NCBI GenBank assembly: GCA_963575745.1
Contig: CAUYUJ010020615.1
Coordinates: forward strand, 400,736-464,735
Source: Prorocentrum cordatum
Lineage: Eukaryota; Sar; Dinophyceae; Prorocentrales; Prorocentraceae
Reading direction: 5' to 3'
Length of the DNA stretch: 64,000 nucleotides
Shown in pieces: positions 19,125 to 28,010 of the stretch. The position numbers were made by a program, and so were the translations under genes. Under the pieces are notes generated by a model that was not told where the DNA came from, ran no database searches, and worked only from the letters and a program-made list of their open reading frames with translations. The stretch's first letter is position 1, and each line of letters begins with the position of its first letter.

Positions 19125-20040
19125 TGAGAAGACGCGAGGCGATTGCGAGAAGTCTCGCCGCCTTCCGAGAAGGCCTTCTCCCTCTGACTTCCCCCCCTCG
19201 CTCGCCCCCGAAATGAGGATGCGCGGGATGCAGGGGGCCATGGAGGGCCAAGGTTGGCGTCCTCGAACGGGGCGGGCCAGCGAAAATCGCCAGGGATGAG
19301 CGGGCAGGGATGCAAGGGCAGCGTTGGAAAGTTGTTCATCCTCACCGATTCGGCGGCGAGCCCGGGGGGAGTGGGAAGGAGGCGGCCTTCTCAGCTCAGA
19401 AGGCTCGGAAGTCCCCCAGCCTTCTGAGAAATGTCCCAAGCCGTCCCCGAAGATACAGAGAACTTCTCGGAAAACCCTCCGTCGGCCAACAGGACCACTC
19501 GAGGGTACCCTCCCCCATGATGCTCAAAAAACATCCAACAGGCACGAAGAGCATCAGGGTACCCTCCCCGAACCGACCTCGAGCTCATACCTCGGCCCGA
19601 CCGGTAAGGATGCGCGGCGGGGGTGCAAGGGCCTTGGAGGGCCATGCCGGCGTTCTCGAGCGGAGTCTGGCCTGCGAAAAGCACCAAGGATGGGCCGATG
19701 GGGGCAGGGATTCAAGGGTTCGGCGGCGCGCCCGTGGGGAAGTGAGAAGAGGCGGGCCTTCTCAAACGGGTCGGAAGTCCCCTGGACTTCTTTGAAGCTT
19801 GCCAAGCCTTCTCCGAAGACAGAGAGCACTTCTCAGAAGACGCGAGGGATTCCGAGAAGTCTCGCCGCCTTTTGAGAAGGCCTTCTCCTTCTGACTTCCC
19901 CCCCCCTCGCTCGCCCCCGAAATAAGGGTGCGCGGTAGGGATGCAGGGGCTATGGAGGGCCAAGGTTGGCGTCCTCGAACGGGGCGGGCCAGCGAAAGTC
20001 GCCAGAGATGGGCCGAACGGGCAAGGATACAAGAACACAT
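19125..20040. repeat. Cluster of alternating F1 and F4 copies
   Basis: In order: F1 right half (19125-19219), F4 (19211-19340), F1 left half (19346-19500), a short piece with GAGGGTACCCTCCCC and CAGGGTACCCTCCCCG, F4 (19607-19720), full F1 (19728-19924), F4 left part (19926-20040). The full F1 runs from CGGCGGCGCGCCCGTGGGGA to CTTCCCCCCCCTCGCTCGCC and folds on itself. Confidence 0.65.
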
Positions 20041-20261
20041 GTCACATGTCTCAGTCCGCGGCGATAACGGTCGTTATGGGGTGGGGGAGCGGAAAGAGGG
20101 ACGGGGGCGGCATAACGTAACGCCCCCCCAACACTGTGGTGCTGGACGCACTGCGGCAGTGCTGGGGACGCACTGAGGGGGGGAGCGTTACGTTAGTGGA
20201 GGGGGGGAGGGGGGGGAGAGGAGAGGGGCATAGCGAGCGTTATGGCCCAGAGGGTAAAAGG
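20041..20261. mobile_element. Insertion with ACGTAACG inverted repeats, splitting an F4 copy
   Basis: The F4 copy that begins at 19926 stops near 20040 and resumes at 20262 (CTCCAAGGGCAGCCTTGGAA). Between them are inverted ATAACGTAACGCCCCCC / GGGGGGAGCGTTACGTTA (20112-20196) and outer GATAACGGTCGTTATGG / CATAGCGAGCGTTATGG. Confidence 0.5.
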
Positions 20262-20319
20262 GCACTCTCCAAGGGCAGCCTTGGAAAATTGCTCATCCTC
20301 ACTCTGCGACCTGACTGCA

Positions 20320-20470
20320 AACCTTCGGAGATCCGCGCGGATGTCCGATCGGCGCCGGGCCTTCCTCCCTGGCCAACGGAAAGCGCGCCAGGGGCGGCGC
20401 CAGAGGGGCTGCCAGAGGAGCCCAGCGCCGATCCAAGAAATCCAAGCGAAGCTCCAACAGTTTATGTTCA
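20320..20470. repeat. F5 palindromic repeat, copy 3
   Basis: CGGAGATCCGCGCGGATGTC ... CGATCCAAGAAATCC with the GCGCGCCAGGGGCGGCGCC-like core. Confidence 0.7.
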
Positions 20471-20619
20471 ATGAAACAACCTTTTCCAACAAAAATCCCC
20501 GTACAACTTGGACAACCCTGCAAAGATCCGAACAGTCCCCCCTGTACAACCCACCGTGGACAAGCCTCCCGTGGATTGGTCCATCAGATATAGTATTGCG
20601 TTGTGGCTTCGTCGACGAC

Positions 20620-20734
20620 CTGGGCCTCGAAGAACTGCAGCCCCCCGCCGAAGCGCTGCAGGAGCGCCCCCCCCCGCCCCTGCAGCACCTCCCAGGCGAG
20701 GTGCACGCCCACGCAACGGGGGTACAGCTCGACG
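20620..20734 (-). CDS. NYN gene exon 5
   Basis: Follows a pyrimidine-rich stretch ending CCCGAGCAG; one leading base completes the codon left by exon 4. Reads VELYPRCVGVHLAWEVLQGR then GGALLQRFGGGLQFFEAQ and ends CAG before GTCGTC, phase 0. It is clearly not repeat-derived. It lies after the NYN core, so it would be in the C-terminal part, whose function I cannot name. Confidence 0.45.
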
Positions 20735-20810
20735 CTGCTCGGGGAGAAGCCGTGGACGTGGAAGAAGAGCGCCAGGGCTCTAGCTCGGCGGCGCGCTGCC
20801 GGGGAAAGGC

Positions 20811-20993
20811 TTTTTGGCGGCGCGCACAAGGGTGTAGGGGGGCGGGGGGAAGGCTTCTTAGAAGGAGGCCGCTTCTTAGAAGGCGCCGGCCTTACACCTG
20901 TAGAGAAGGCCCTCACCTTCTAAGGAGCAGGGGTGCTTCTAAGAAGCCTTCCCCCCTCCCCCTCCCCCCCTCTGCGCGTGGCTGGGCTTTCGG
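20811..20993. repeat. F2 foldback repeat, copy 1
   Basis: GGCGGCGCGCACAAGGGTGT, GGGGAAGGCTTCTTAGAAGG, then GCTTCTAAGAAGCCTTCCCC and CCTCTGCGCGTGGC. It folds on itself and is also the inverted partner of 23787-23963. Confidence 0.65.
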
Positions 20994-21231
20994 AGTCTAT
21001 GATACAAGATGAGAAGCTTTCCGGCGGTGGCTCGGCGGCACGCCGACGGGGACAAAAACATTGGGAATAGCACTCCGGGTGCGAGAGGAGAAGCTTTCTC
21101 TGGCGGCTCCGTCGGCTCTCGGTGGTTCTCTCCAGCTTCTGGATGCGCTCCAGCGGCTGCGCCCTGCCGAGGGCGTTTCGGGGATGCCCGGATCTAATCC
21201 AGACGATTATCATTGAGGGGGCGGCCTTCTC
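20994..21231. other. Unassigned intron sequence
   Basis: GAGAAGCTTTC occurs twice (21010, 21089) beside GCGGTGGCTCGGCGGC / GGCGGCTCCGTCGGC, a degenerate direct repeat. No exon. Confidence 0.4.
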
Positions 21232-21430
21232 TGGATGCCTCCCAGATGGGGTGCGGGTAGATGGGTGCGGGGAGATGGGGTCGGAGGATCGCACTGCATC
21301 GCCGATGCATCACCGACTCATTGTCGGCGTCGGCGTGGAGCAAATCGGGCTCCACATCGAGCCGCACCGCCTGTGCATCGGCGATGCGGCTCGATCCCCC
21401 GTCCCAATCTGGCTTCTCCGAGGGCCGGGG
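21232..21430. repeat. F11 repeat, copy 1
   Basis: GGAGGATCGCACTGCATCGC, GTGGAGCAAATCGGGCTCCA, CATCGAGCCGCACCGCC, TGCATCGGCGATGCGGC. It is an uninterrupted relative of 25590-25945. Confidence 0.65.
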
Positions 21431-21511
21431 AGGCCTTCTGTGAGCCCTCGGAGGAGGCCCGCCCCCCCCCCACCCCACCCCTGCCGCCCCCGGTAGAGGC
21501 GCGCCGCCGAC

Positions 21512-21845
21512 CTGGTGGTGGGCACGTCCCGGGCCTTCGCCTGCTCGAGAGCGGGCAGGTAGCCCAGCCGCCTCAGCTCACCCCCGACCGCCGTGTACAG
21601 CCGCCCCGTCTCCTCCTCGTCGTACGGCCGCCCCAGGTGCCGCTGGCAGGCCTCCTCGAGGCGGGGGGCGCCCCGGGCCTCCACCTGAAACTGCAGCGCG
21701 TCCACGCCCGCGTCCCTGCACTTCGCCAGGTCGCTGGGGTAGGGCACAAGGGCCAGGGAGGGAACGCGGCGGCGCTGGAAGAGCAGGTGCTGTCGGATGA
21801 AGCCGCGGTCTTTCGAAGCGATCGCGATGCCAGGAGAAGAGAAAC
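21512..21845 (-). CDS. NYN gene exon 4 (SKD motif)
   Basis: After TGTGCAG (F5 repeat just upstream) two leading bases complete exon 3's last codon. The frame then reads GFSSPGIAIASKDRGFIRQH, LLFQRRRVPSLALVP, ... RHLGRPYDEEETGRLYTAVG and ends ACCAG before GTCGGC in phase 2. The hydrophobic strand plus S-K-D-x-x-F corresponds to the SGDxDF acidic motif of NYN nucleases, the third metal site. The rest (VEARGAPRLEEACQRHLGRP) is helical. NYN proteins cut RNA in the nucleus or mitochondria of other eukaryotes; the target here is unknown. Confidence 0.58.
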
Positions 21846-21892
21846 CTGCACAAGCATTGCCTTCTGGAGCTCCGCCCCATCTTTCCACGTCA

Positions 21893-22052
21893 TCAGAGTA
21901 CGCTTTCGGAGCTCCGCGAAGATTTCCTGGATCGGCGCTGGGCCCCCTCCCTGGCGTACGGAGCGCGCCAGGGGCGGTGCCGAAGGGGCCGCCAAGGCGG
22001 TCGAGTGCAGATCCAAGAAATCCGCGCGGACCTCACAAGAAAAAGTGTATGC
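21893..22052. repeat. F5 palindromic repeat, copy 4
   Basis: CGGAGCTCCGCGAAGATTTC ... GATCCAAGAAATCCGCGCGG with CTGGCGTACGGAGCGCGCCA in the middle. It lies about 45 bases upstream of the exon 4 acceptor. Confidence 0.75.
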
Positions 22053-22558
22053 TGCTCCCCGTTCCCAGACCTCCGATCTTGCGTTTTGTTGACCTCAAGA
22101 GAGCTCGACCCTTTCCACTGGACCGGCTTTTCATCCCGAGCCGTTTTCTGACGGCCACGGGGTCCTGCGAGGGCCCGCAGAGGCCGGCAGCGGCCAGAAA
22201 ATTCCGTCGTGAGTTCTGCCACGACGCGAACATGTCTGGAATCCCTGAGATCCGAAATTACAAAAAAAACTGTAACGCAGAGATCACGGCCACAACCGCA
22301 GACCCCATCGAGCTGGATCGATCTGTGAGGGTCCTGGGGCCAGAACCCCAGGCAAAAACGCACACTGTGAAAAGACTCCAGCGCAAAAGGCACCAATGCT
22401 GCTACTCCCCAGACCTCTCCCGGGGTCCGTTCTGACCAAAATTTCGAGGAGTCCAGCCGTGGCGACGGGGAATCTCCAGGACGAGCAGCGTGACGAGCAG
22501 TGGATCGGCCCCCTCTCCGCCACTGGGTGTTTTTTTCCCTTCTCCGAGATACACACGC
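22053..22558. other. Intron 3 of the NYN gene, unassigned part
   Basis: GAGCTGGATCGATCTGTGAG (22311) resembles 11136-11155, and CCTCTCCCGGGGTCCGTTCT (22418) resembles 8924 and 27286. These are fragments of unnamed dispersed repeats. Confidence 0.4.
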
Positions 22559-22691
22559 CTGGCGCCCTCGAGGCAATGCGGTGCGCCGCGCGGCAGATCG
22601 CCGCGTCGTTGGGCTCCGCAAACGCCCGCGCGCCGCGGCGGCCGACCGCGGTGAAGCTGAGGCCGCGGGCCCGCAGCGCGGGGGCCCAGGC
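22559..22691 (-). CDS. NYN gene exon 3 (ND motif)
   Basis: A clean pyrimidine stretch and CTGCGCGAG precede AWAPALRARGLSFTAVGRRG then ARAFAEPNDAAICRAAHRIA SRAP. W..AL..RGL followed by a basic loop and ND-xx-I-xx-A-H-xx-A is the central part of NYN domains (second acidic motif). The end is a GC donor (CCAG then GCGTGT) in phase 1 that exactly fits exon 4. The start is phase 0, for which exon 2 offers only a poor donor, so a junction or small exon between them is still missing. Confidence 0.55.
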
Positions 22692-23254
22692 CTCGCGCAG
22701 GTGGGGCGCGCCGAGGTCGGAAGGAGAAGCAGCCGCACAGACATACTTCAGCCACGCGCCGAGGGGGGTAACTCCAACATAAGCCTTCAGACCCCCCCCC
22801 AACAATGGACACGAATTACGCGACCTTATTGACACGTTGGGGCCCAACCAACAGCGGAGAAGAATGATTCACCCGCGGCGGAGGAGGGAGGGGGATGAGG
22901 CTGGAGGAGGAGGAGGGGAAGGAGGAGGAGGAGGAGGACCAGTGTAAACCCAAGAGTCATCACCGATGTTGGAATAACCCCTCCCTTCAAGCTTCCTCTT
23001 CATATGACCCTACAACGGTTCATCTCCACTGATGGAACTGGCTCGTTGGAAGACGCCCGTTTGAAGACCCTGAAGCATGCCAAAACATTGTTCTCGGGAT
23101 CCCGTCGCCATGGATCAGTGTTGCGTCTTGACGATTCGGATTCACGTCAGAACGCCATTCCAAGGACTTCAACACAGAAAAACCATGTAACTGCTGCACC
23201 AACATAATCCTGGATCCGTCCAACACGCCAATTCTGGTACGGTGATGATGGAAA
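22692..23254. other. Spacer with a GGA tract at 22878-22942
   Basis: Apart from the purine tract no repeat or exon is supported. Confidence 0.45.
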
Positions 23255-23612
23255 TCCGTGAAACGCTTGAAACAAATGTAAACGAATGTGCACGGCGCTG
23301 AGGAGAGAACCGCATTTTGAAAAGGAACCGCCCTCGATCCGACAAGCTCTTGCACATGTTTAAGACGAATGTGCGCCGCGCTAAAGCGAGAACCACATTT
23401 TGAAAACCACTCGCCCTCAATCCGTGAAACTCTTGCACATTTGCTTAACGAATGTGCGCCGCGCTTAAGCGAGAACCATAGTTTGAATACGACCAGCCCT
23501 CAATCCGTGAAGCTCTTGCAAATGTTTAAAACGAATGCGCACCGCGCTAAGGCGAAAACCACATTTTGAAAACGAACCGCCATCCGTCTGTGAAGCTGTT
23601 GTCAATGTTTAA
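23255..23612. repeat. ~84-bp tandem array, four units
   Basis: Units share AACGAATGTGCGCCGCGCTA, AGCGAGAACCACATTTTGAA, CCCTCAATCCGTGAAACTCT and TGCACATGTTT, spaced about 84 bp. The period is a multiple of three but stops interrupt the frames. Confidence 0.85.
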
Positions 23613-23786
23613 GCTTCAGAGTCACAAGTGGTGAGGAAGTCTCAGGCGGAACGCCTGGCCCGCCCTAAAAACTGGCCTCGGGGTGCGACAGGGAAGAGTT
23701 ATCTATAAAGAAAGAGAATGGAGAAGGAGGAGGAGGGACGAATTTTATTCCCCGCCGGGAGAAATCAGGGGTGGGAAGGAGGGCCA
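23613..23786. other. Unassigned spacer
   Basis: Contains a fragment related to the unit at 2208-2406 (GAGGAAGTCTCAGGCGGAA). No gene. Confidence 0.4.
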
Positions 23787-23963
23787 AAACCAAAGACTCA
23801 CCGAGGGCAGGTAGAGGGGGGAAGGCTTCTTAGAAGCACCCCTGCTTCTTCGAAGGTGCGGGCCTTGCCTGTAGATGTGGGGCCTGCGCTTTCTAAGCAG
23901 CAGCCTCCTTCTGAGAAGCCTTTCCCCTCCCCCATATCCCCTTGTGCGCACCGCCAATAACGG
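23787..23963. repeat. F2 foldback repeat, copy 2 (inverted)
   Basis: GGGGGAAGGCTTCTTAGAAG ... CTTCTGAGAAGCCTTTCCCC then CTTGTGCGCACCGCC. In reverse complement it lines up with 20811-20993. Confidence 0.65.
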
Positions 23964-24639
23964 GAGGGAGACAACGGGGGCCATGACCGAGACTGAGCGC
24001 GGAATCGTCGTCTCGATCTTGGTCACCGTCGATCTTGTCCAACGTCATGTCGTAGATCATCCTCGCGAATCGGCAACGGCGGGCATGGACCGTGACCAAG
24101 ATAGGCATCGACAAAATCCCGCGACATCCTGGTCACACTCATCGTTTTTCTTCCCTCGACACGCGGTCGGCAACTTTTGCTTAGCGTGTCGCCGTGGCGG
24201 GCCCGGAGGCACGCTATGCCCTGCAGGCGGGTAAAGAGCGCGCAACGTGGACGCTCGGGGATCGGCACGTGGATGACGTGTTGCGGCGAAGCGTGGTGGG
24301 CCAGAACTGGCGGAGCGACACGCTGTCTACAAGCTCTTGACCGTACTTCCTCCTGGGGAGAGTCTCTGAGATCTCAGAGGGGCAAAAGGATCTGAGATCT
24401 TAGAGGCTTTTGGAGCTCCCAAAATCTATGGTTACACGTTTTGTTATTTGAGATCTGGGCGCTACAATGCTCTCCCACTGGGGACACTTCCGCCCAATTT
24501 TGGCCCCGGGGTCATCGCAGATGGATCTGGCTCGGAAGGTGCCGCAGAAGGAATGGGTCTAGGGCTCTCGTCGTGACGTCTCGCGATGTTGGAATTTTGT
24601 CGCAGGGCCGGTTCTCAGGGAACAGATGCCACTGCCACC
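23964..24639. other. Unassigned intron sequence
   Basis: A 16-bp perfect palindrome CTCTGAGATCTCAGAG sits at 24364-24379, with a second GATCTGAGATCTTAGA soon after. No exon or family repeat. Confidence 0.45.
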
Positions 24640-24841
24640 AATCGGCGGCGAGCGAGGGGGAGAAGAGAGAAGGGGCGGGCCTTCTGAGAAGGCTCAGAAG
24701 TCCCCTGGCCTTCTGAGAGGTCTTCTAGGCCTTGCCCGAAGACACAGAAACTTCTGAGAAGGCCGGAGCGCTTCTGAGGAGTCTCGTCGCCGTCTGAGAA
24801 GGTCTTCTCCTTCTCGCTTCCCCTCCTCACTCGCTGCCGTC
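24640..24841. repeat. F1 foldback repeat, full copy
   Basis: It starts CGGCGGCGAGCGAGGGGGAG and ends CTTCCCCTCCTCACTCGCTG, its inverted partner. Inside are four CTTCTGAGAAGG-type hexamer pairs, so almost the whole 200 bp can fold. Confidence 0.75.
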
Positions 24842-25259
24842 ACCGTCACCAGGAACCCATCAAGGGGACCCGCCCCTGGGCGGTGGCACGCCCAAGAGCC
24901 ACCCGGATTCAGGTAAGGCTCGGGGTGTGCCCCGGCCCAGGAGTGAACCCCTCCCAATGCGTTCTCGGTGGCGGCGGTCTCGGTTTCTCCTCTGAACTGT
25001 GAACTGATAGTGGTCCGCGCGAATGTCTTGGTCGGCGCGCTATACAGCAAGCTCGTGCTGTGACGACTTGGGCGGTATCCTGACGACTTGAGCGTTGGTT
25101 TCTGGCACCGCATGGACCGTTCAGCCTTGAGCAATCAGGGCTCTCCGAGAGCGCAGATCCTTGAATGCTTACTGAGCGGCCGATGGTGGCGCTCACCTTT
25201 GAACGCAAGCAAAGCAATGACCGCCAAATCGACACGACACGAATCTACCGTAAACACTG
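24842..25259. other. Unassigned intron sequence
   Basis: CTGACGACTTGAGCG and TGTGACGACTTGGGCG are a short direct repeat near 25060-25095. Nothing else seen. Confidence 0.4.
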
Positions 25260-25424
25260 AAGGGGCCCTGGGACACACAAATCAATTAACACTAATCACT
25301 GAATCCCCCTATAGTTTCCGATGTTTTTGGGGGTTTTCGTCTTCCCCCCACTTCCAATATTTTCCCATATTTTCTAGGGAATCGACGATGAATTGTGTCT
25401 GTGTATTTGTTTCCCTCCTGAAAC
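25260..25424. mobile_element. F9 MITE-like element, copy 3
   Basis: AGGGGCCCTGGGACACACAA to ATTGTGTCTGTGTATTTGTT TCCCTCC, with CCCATATTTTCTAGGGAATC inside. CTGAA occurs at both outer edges and may be a target duplication. Confidence 0.65.
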
Positions 25425-25427
25425 ATA

Positions 25428-25520
25428 CGCTTTCGATGGTCCGCGCTGGGACCCCATCCGCTCGCGCGCGGGGCGCGCCACGAGCGGCACCGGAGGCGGC
25501 GCCAGGGGGGGGGGGTCTGC
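25428..25520. repeat. F5 repeat, partial
   Basis: CATACGCTTTCGATGGTCCG, CGCTGGGACCCC and CGCGGGGCGCGCC. Right arm missing. Confidence 0.5.
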
Positions 25521-25589
25521 CGCAGAGCCAAAACTCCGCGCGGGACCTGGGAAGGTCATGCTCGTGCCGCTGCTTCCCCTTCGGGAAGC

Positions 25590-25945
25590 ACTGGGCCACC
25601 TCCAGAGGCCTCCCAAGCGGGGGCCGACAAGGCGGGGTCCGCATCTCGCGCCGCATGGCCGAGACATCGCGGATGCGTCGGCGACGTCGGCGACACGTCG
25701 GCGGCGCTGGCGCGGAGAAAGCCGGGCTCCAGATCAGGGCTGAACCTAAACGGTGTTTTTCGTTTTCGTTTTGTTTTCGTCGTTTACCCCCTTTCTTTTG
25801 TCTCGAATCCGCCTTTACCACAAAACGAAGTCGAAACGAAAACGGCCCACGAAATTACCAAAAAACACTGTTTAGGTCCAGCCCTGCTCCAGATTGCACC
25901 GCACCGCCGCTGCATCGGCGACGCGGCGCGGTTCTCCGATCCCAC
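25590..25945. repeat. F11 repeat, copy 2, interrupted by F6
   Basis: GGCGACGTCGGCGACACGTC and GAAAGCCGGGCTCCAGAT lie left of F6 and TGCACCGCACCGCC, GCTGCATCGGCGACGCGGCG right of it. Joined, these match the uninterrupted F11 order seen at 21232-21430 and 26745-26965. Confidence 0.6.
25735..25886. mobile_element. F6 hAT-like MITE with 8-bp target duplication
   Basis: A 152-bp element with ends CAGGGCTGAACCTAAACGGT and CACTGTTTAGGTCCAGCCCTG (inverted), directly flanked by CTCCAGAT on both sides (25727-25734 and 25887-25894). CAGGG ends and 8-bp duplications are the signature of the hAT superfamily. No transposase inside. Confidence 0.88.
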
Positions 25946-26074
25946 CATCTGCCCCAGCCCCGCTTGGGAGGCCTCGACCTCTGGGGGAAGGCGGAGGGGC
26001 TGGGCCTTGTCCGAAGGCTCAAGAAGGCCTCCGGCCCTCTGAGCAGCTCTCTGAGCCGCCTCCCACGGTGAGGG

Positions 26075-26272
26075 GCAACGACAGGGGGGAGACTGGCACA
26101 GGGGGGGGATGCATCGACCTGGAATCGGCGATGCATCGCCGATAGATCGGCGATAGGCCCCCGATAGTGAATCCTCACGTTCCTGGGCAGGTTGGGGCTA
26201 TCGGACCTCTATCGGATTGGAGGTCGATGCATCCCCCCCTATGCCTATCCCCCCCTATCGTTGCCCCTGACC
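26075..26272. repeat. F3 foldback repeat, best copy
   Basis: Ends GAGGGGCAACGACAGGGGGG and CCCCCCTATCGTTGCCCCTG are inverted. Inner GCATCGACCTGGAATCGGCG and GATTGGAGGTCGATGCATCC are also inverted. Confidence 0.75.
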
Positions 26273-26744
26273 AAGGCTGCCAAAGGGCGCCTCAAGACGG
26301 CCCCAAGAAGGCCAAAAATGTCCCAAATGGCTTCAAGAGAGCTCCAAGAGGGCCGCAAGAGTCCCCCGAGAGAGCCCCAACAAGGCCCCAAGACGGCTTC
26401 TCAGAAGTCCAGCGGGCTGGTGAGAAGCCCCGCGGCCGTCTGAGAAAACCTGGCCCCATCTCACGCCCACCCTCGGCTTGGGCGCTGCGCAATGGGGAGC
26501 GCGAAGGAAGAGACGTGTACCCATGGGTCGGAAGAAGTAGGTAGAAACACGAAGTAAGAATGCGTTGACAATAGATTGGGTTCCGCCCGCTCCCTTGGGA
26601 GGACGGAAGAAGTGTTCGGGAATCCAAAACTACCTGCTTTCAGCGACCGATGGGTACACCTTTAGTGCCACTTTGGGGCCACAGAGGACCCCTTTAGGGC
26701 ACCCTAGGTGCACGAAAAAGGTGCACCTGTCTTCCCCCTCCCCA
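26273..26744. other. Unassigned intron sequence with an F1-like fragment
   Basis: GACGGCTTCTCAGAAGTCCAG near 26391 is F1-like. 26280-26390 is a purine-rich CCAAGA/GCCCCAAGA direct repeat. No exon. Confidence 0.4.
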
Positions 26745-26965
26745 TTTACCTAAGGAGGCCTCTTAGGTGGCGTCCGAGTAGATTGAGGTTGGAGGATCGC
26801 GCCGCACCTCGCCGATGCATCGCCAACACATGGTATCAGCGACGCTGGTGATGCAGCGGCGCCCTCGGCGTGGAGCAAATCGCGCTCCACATCGAGCCGC
26901 ATCGCCGATGCATCGGCGATGCGACGCGATCCTCTGACCCCATCTGCTCGGACCCCATCTGACCA
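26745..26965. repeat. F11 repeat, copy 3
   Basis: GAGGATCGCGCCGCACCTCG, CCGATGCATCGCC, GTGGAGCAAATCGCGCTCCA, CATCGAGCCGCATCGCCGAT, GCATCGGCGATGCGACGCGA. Confidence 0.65.
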
Positions 26966-27130
26966 GCCTGGAACATATACCCATCTCTATGATTAGCACC
27001 GCCTTATCTCGATGCCGATCCTAAGGATTCCCTCAAGTTCTGAAGGCGCATCCCTAAGACTGTCATCGCCTTCGGGCTGGTCGATCTTACGGATAAGGAT
27101 AAGCTCGAGGCGGGTGACAATCTAGGAGAC
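26966..27130. other. Unassigned intron sequence
   Basis: No repeat or exon seen. Confidence 0.4.
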
Positions 27131-27229
27131 CTACATTGTGCAAAGCCCGACCAGCGCGCCGCCGAGACGCACCAGGCCACCTCCAGGGCCCCGCGCGACT
27201 GGGCGGCGGCCAGTACGGCGTCGAACCAC
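27131..27229 (-). CDS. NYN gene exon 2
   Basis: One base after CCCAAGAG completes exon 1's last codon (AG plus G gives Arg); the frame reads RWFDAVLAAAQSRGALEVAW then CVSAARWSGFAQC. This is helix 1 and strand 2 of a NYN domain, directly following the IDGD strand of exon 1. The 3' end may be CAAT before GTAGGT (27135) or TGTAG before GTCTCC (27131). Neither gives a phase that fits exon 3, so the downstream junction is open. Confidence 0.53.
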   Translation of the reverse strand: MVRRRTGRRPVARGPGGGLVRLGGALVGLCTM

Positions 27230-27547
27230 CTCTTGGGACATTAGGATTAGGAGGTACAAATGCCGCTGCGCGCCGGACCTCTCCCAGGGTGCGTCGTGAC
27301 CAGCATTTCGAAGCGAATCTGGCCGTGGTGACCTGGGCCCAGCTACGTCCATGGATGCATCCTTCGGTGCATGCGTAGGCATACCCATGCGTGTGCCTAG
27401 GCATCAGTAGTGGAATACCTAGGCATCTACATGGCCATACCTAGGCATGCCGCGATGATGCGTAGACATCTAGGCTGGGGGGTTCAAGGTGGTGGCTGGG
27501 AGCAGACCGAGCGGGCCGAGCAAACCTGTTCCTCCTCTAGAGGAACA
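27230..27547. other. Unassigned intron sequence
   Basis: CCTCTCCCAGGGTGCGTCGT (27286) is a dispersed-repeat word. 27345-27460 has a degenerate direct repeat of CATACCTAGGCAT. No exon. Confidence 0.45.
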
Positions 27548-27712
27548 AGAACCGACACAAACATACACTTTCCACGGTCTGCGAGGATTTCTTGGGTCCG
27601 CGCTGGACCCCCCCTCCCTGGCGCGCGGAGCGCGTCAGGTGCGGTGCCGGAGGTGCCGCCAGAGGGGCCCAGCGCAGATCCAAGAAATCGGCGCGGACCT
27701 CCGGCAGATTAT
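27548..27712. repeat. F5 palindromic repeat, copy 6
   Basis: GAGGATTTCTTGGGTCCGCG ... CAGCGCAGATCCAAGAAATC, with CTGGCGCGCGGAGCGCGTCA between. Well-kept inverted arms. Confidence 0.8.
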
Positions 27713-27747
27713 GACGATGCCGTTATTTGTTATTCGATCCTCTGGCT

Positions 27748-27892
27748 CGGCGGCGAGCGAAGGGGGGAAGTGAGAAGTAGAAGGCCTTCTCAGAAGGCGG
27801 CGGGGCTTCTCAGAAGCCCCCTGGCCTTCTGAGAAGTCTCCTGCGTCTTCGGGGATGGTTCAGAAAACCTCTCAGAAGGACGGGGGGCTTCC
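27748..27892. repeat. F1 foldback repeat, left part
   Basis: CTCGGCGGCGAGCGAAGGGG, AGGCCTTCTCAGAAGGCGGC, GGGGCTTCTCAGAAGCCCCC, CTTCTGAGAAGTCTCC. The right arm is replaced by a GGA tract. Confidence 0.65.
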
Positions 27893-27989
27893 GAGGAGGA
27901 TGAGGAGGTGGAGGTGGAGGAGGAGGAGGAGGAGGAGGAGGAGGAGGACGAGGAGGAGGTGGAGGAGGAATAGGAGTAGGAGCCGTGGG
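27893..27989. repeat. GGA microsatellite at the 3' edge of M1
   Basis: GAGGATGAGGAGGTGGAGGT then GGA units. It has the same orientation as the GGA tract at the other end of M1 (34462-35165). Confidence 0.85.
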
Positions 27990-28010
27990 ACGCCGTGTCC
28001 CGCCCCACGC

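Noticed and set aside
25520-25690. Minus-strand segment reading LEVAQCFPKGKQRHEHDLPR as an extra NYN exon
   Set aside because: LEVAxC resembles exon 2, but splice borders and phase do not link it to exons 2 and 3; possibly a decayed duplicate. Left out of the model.
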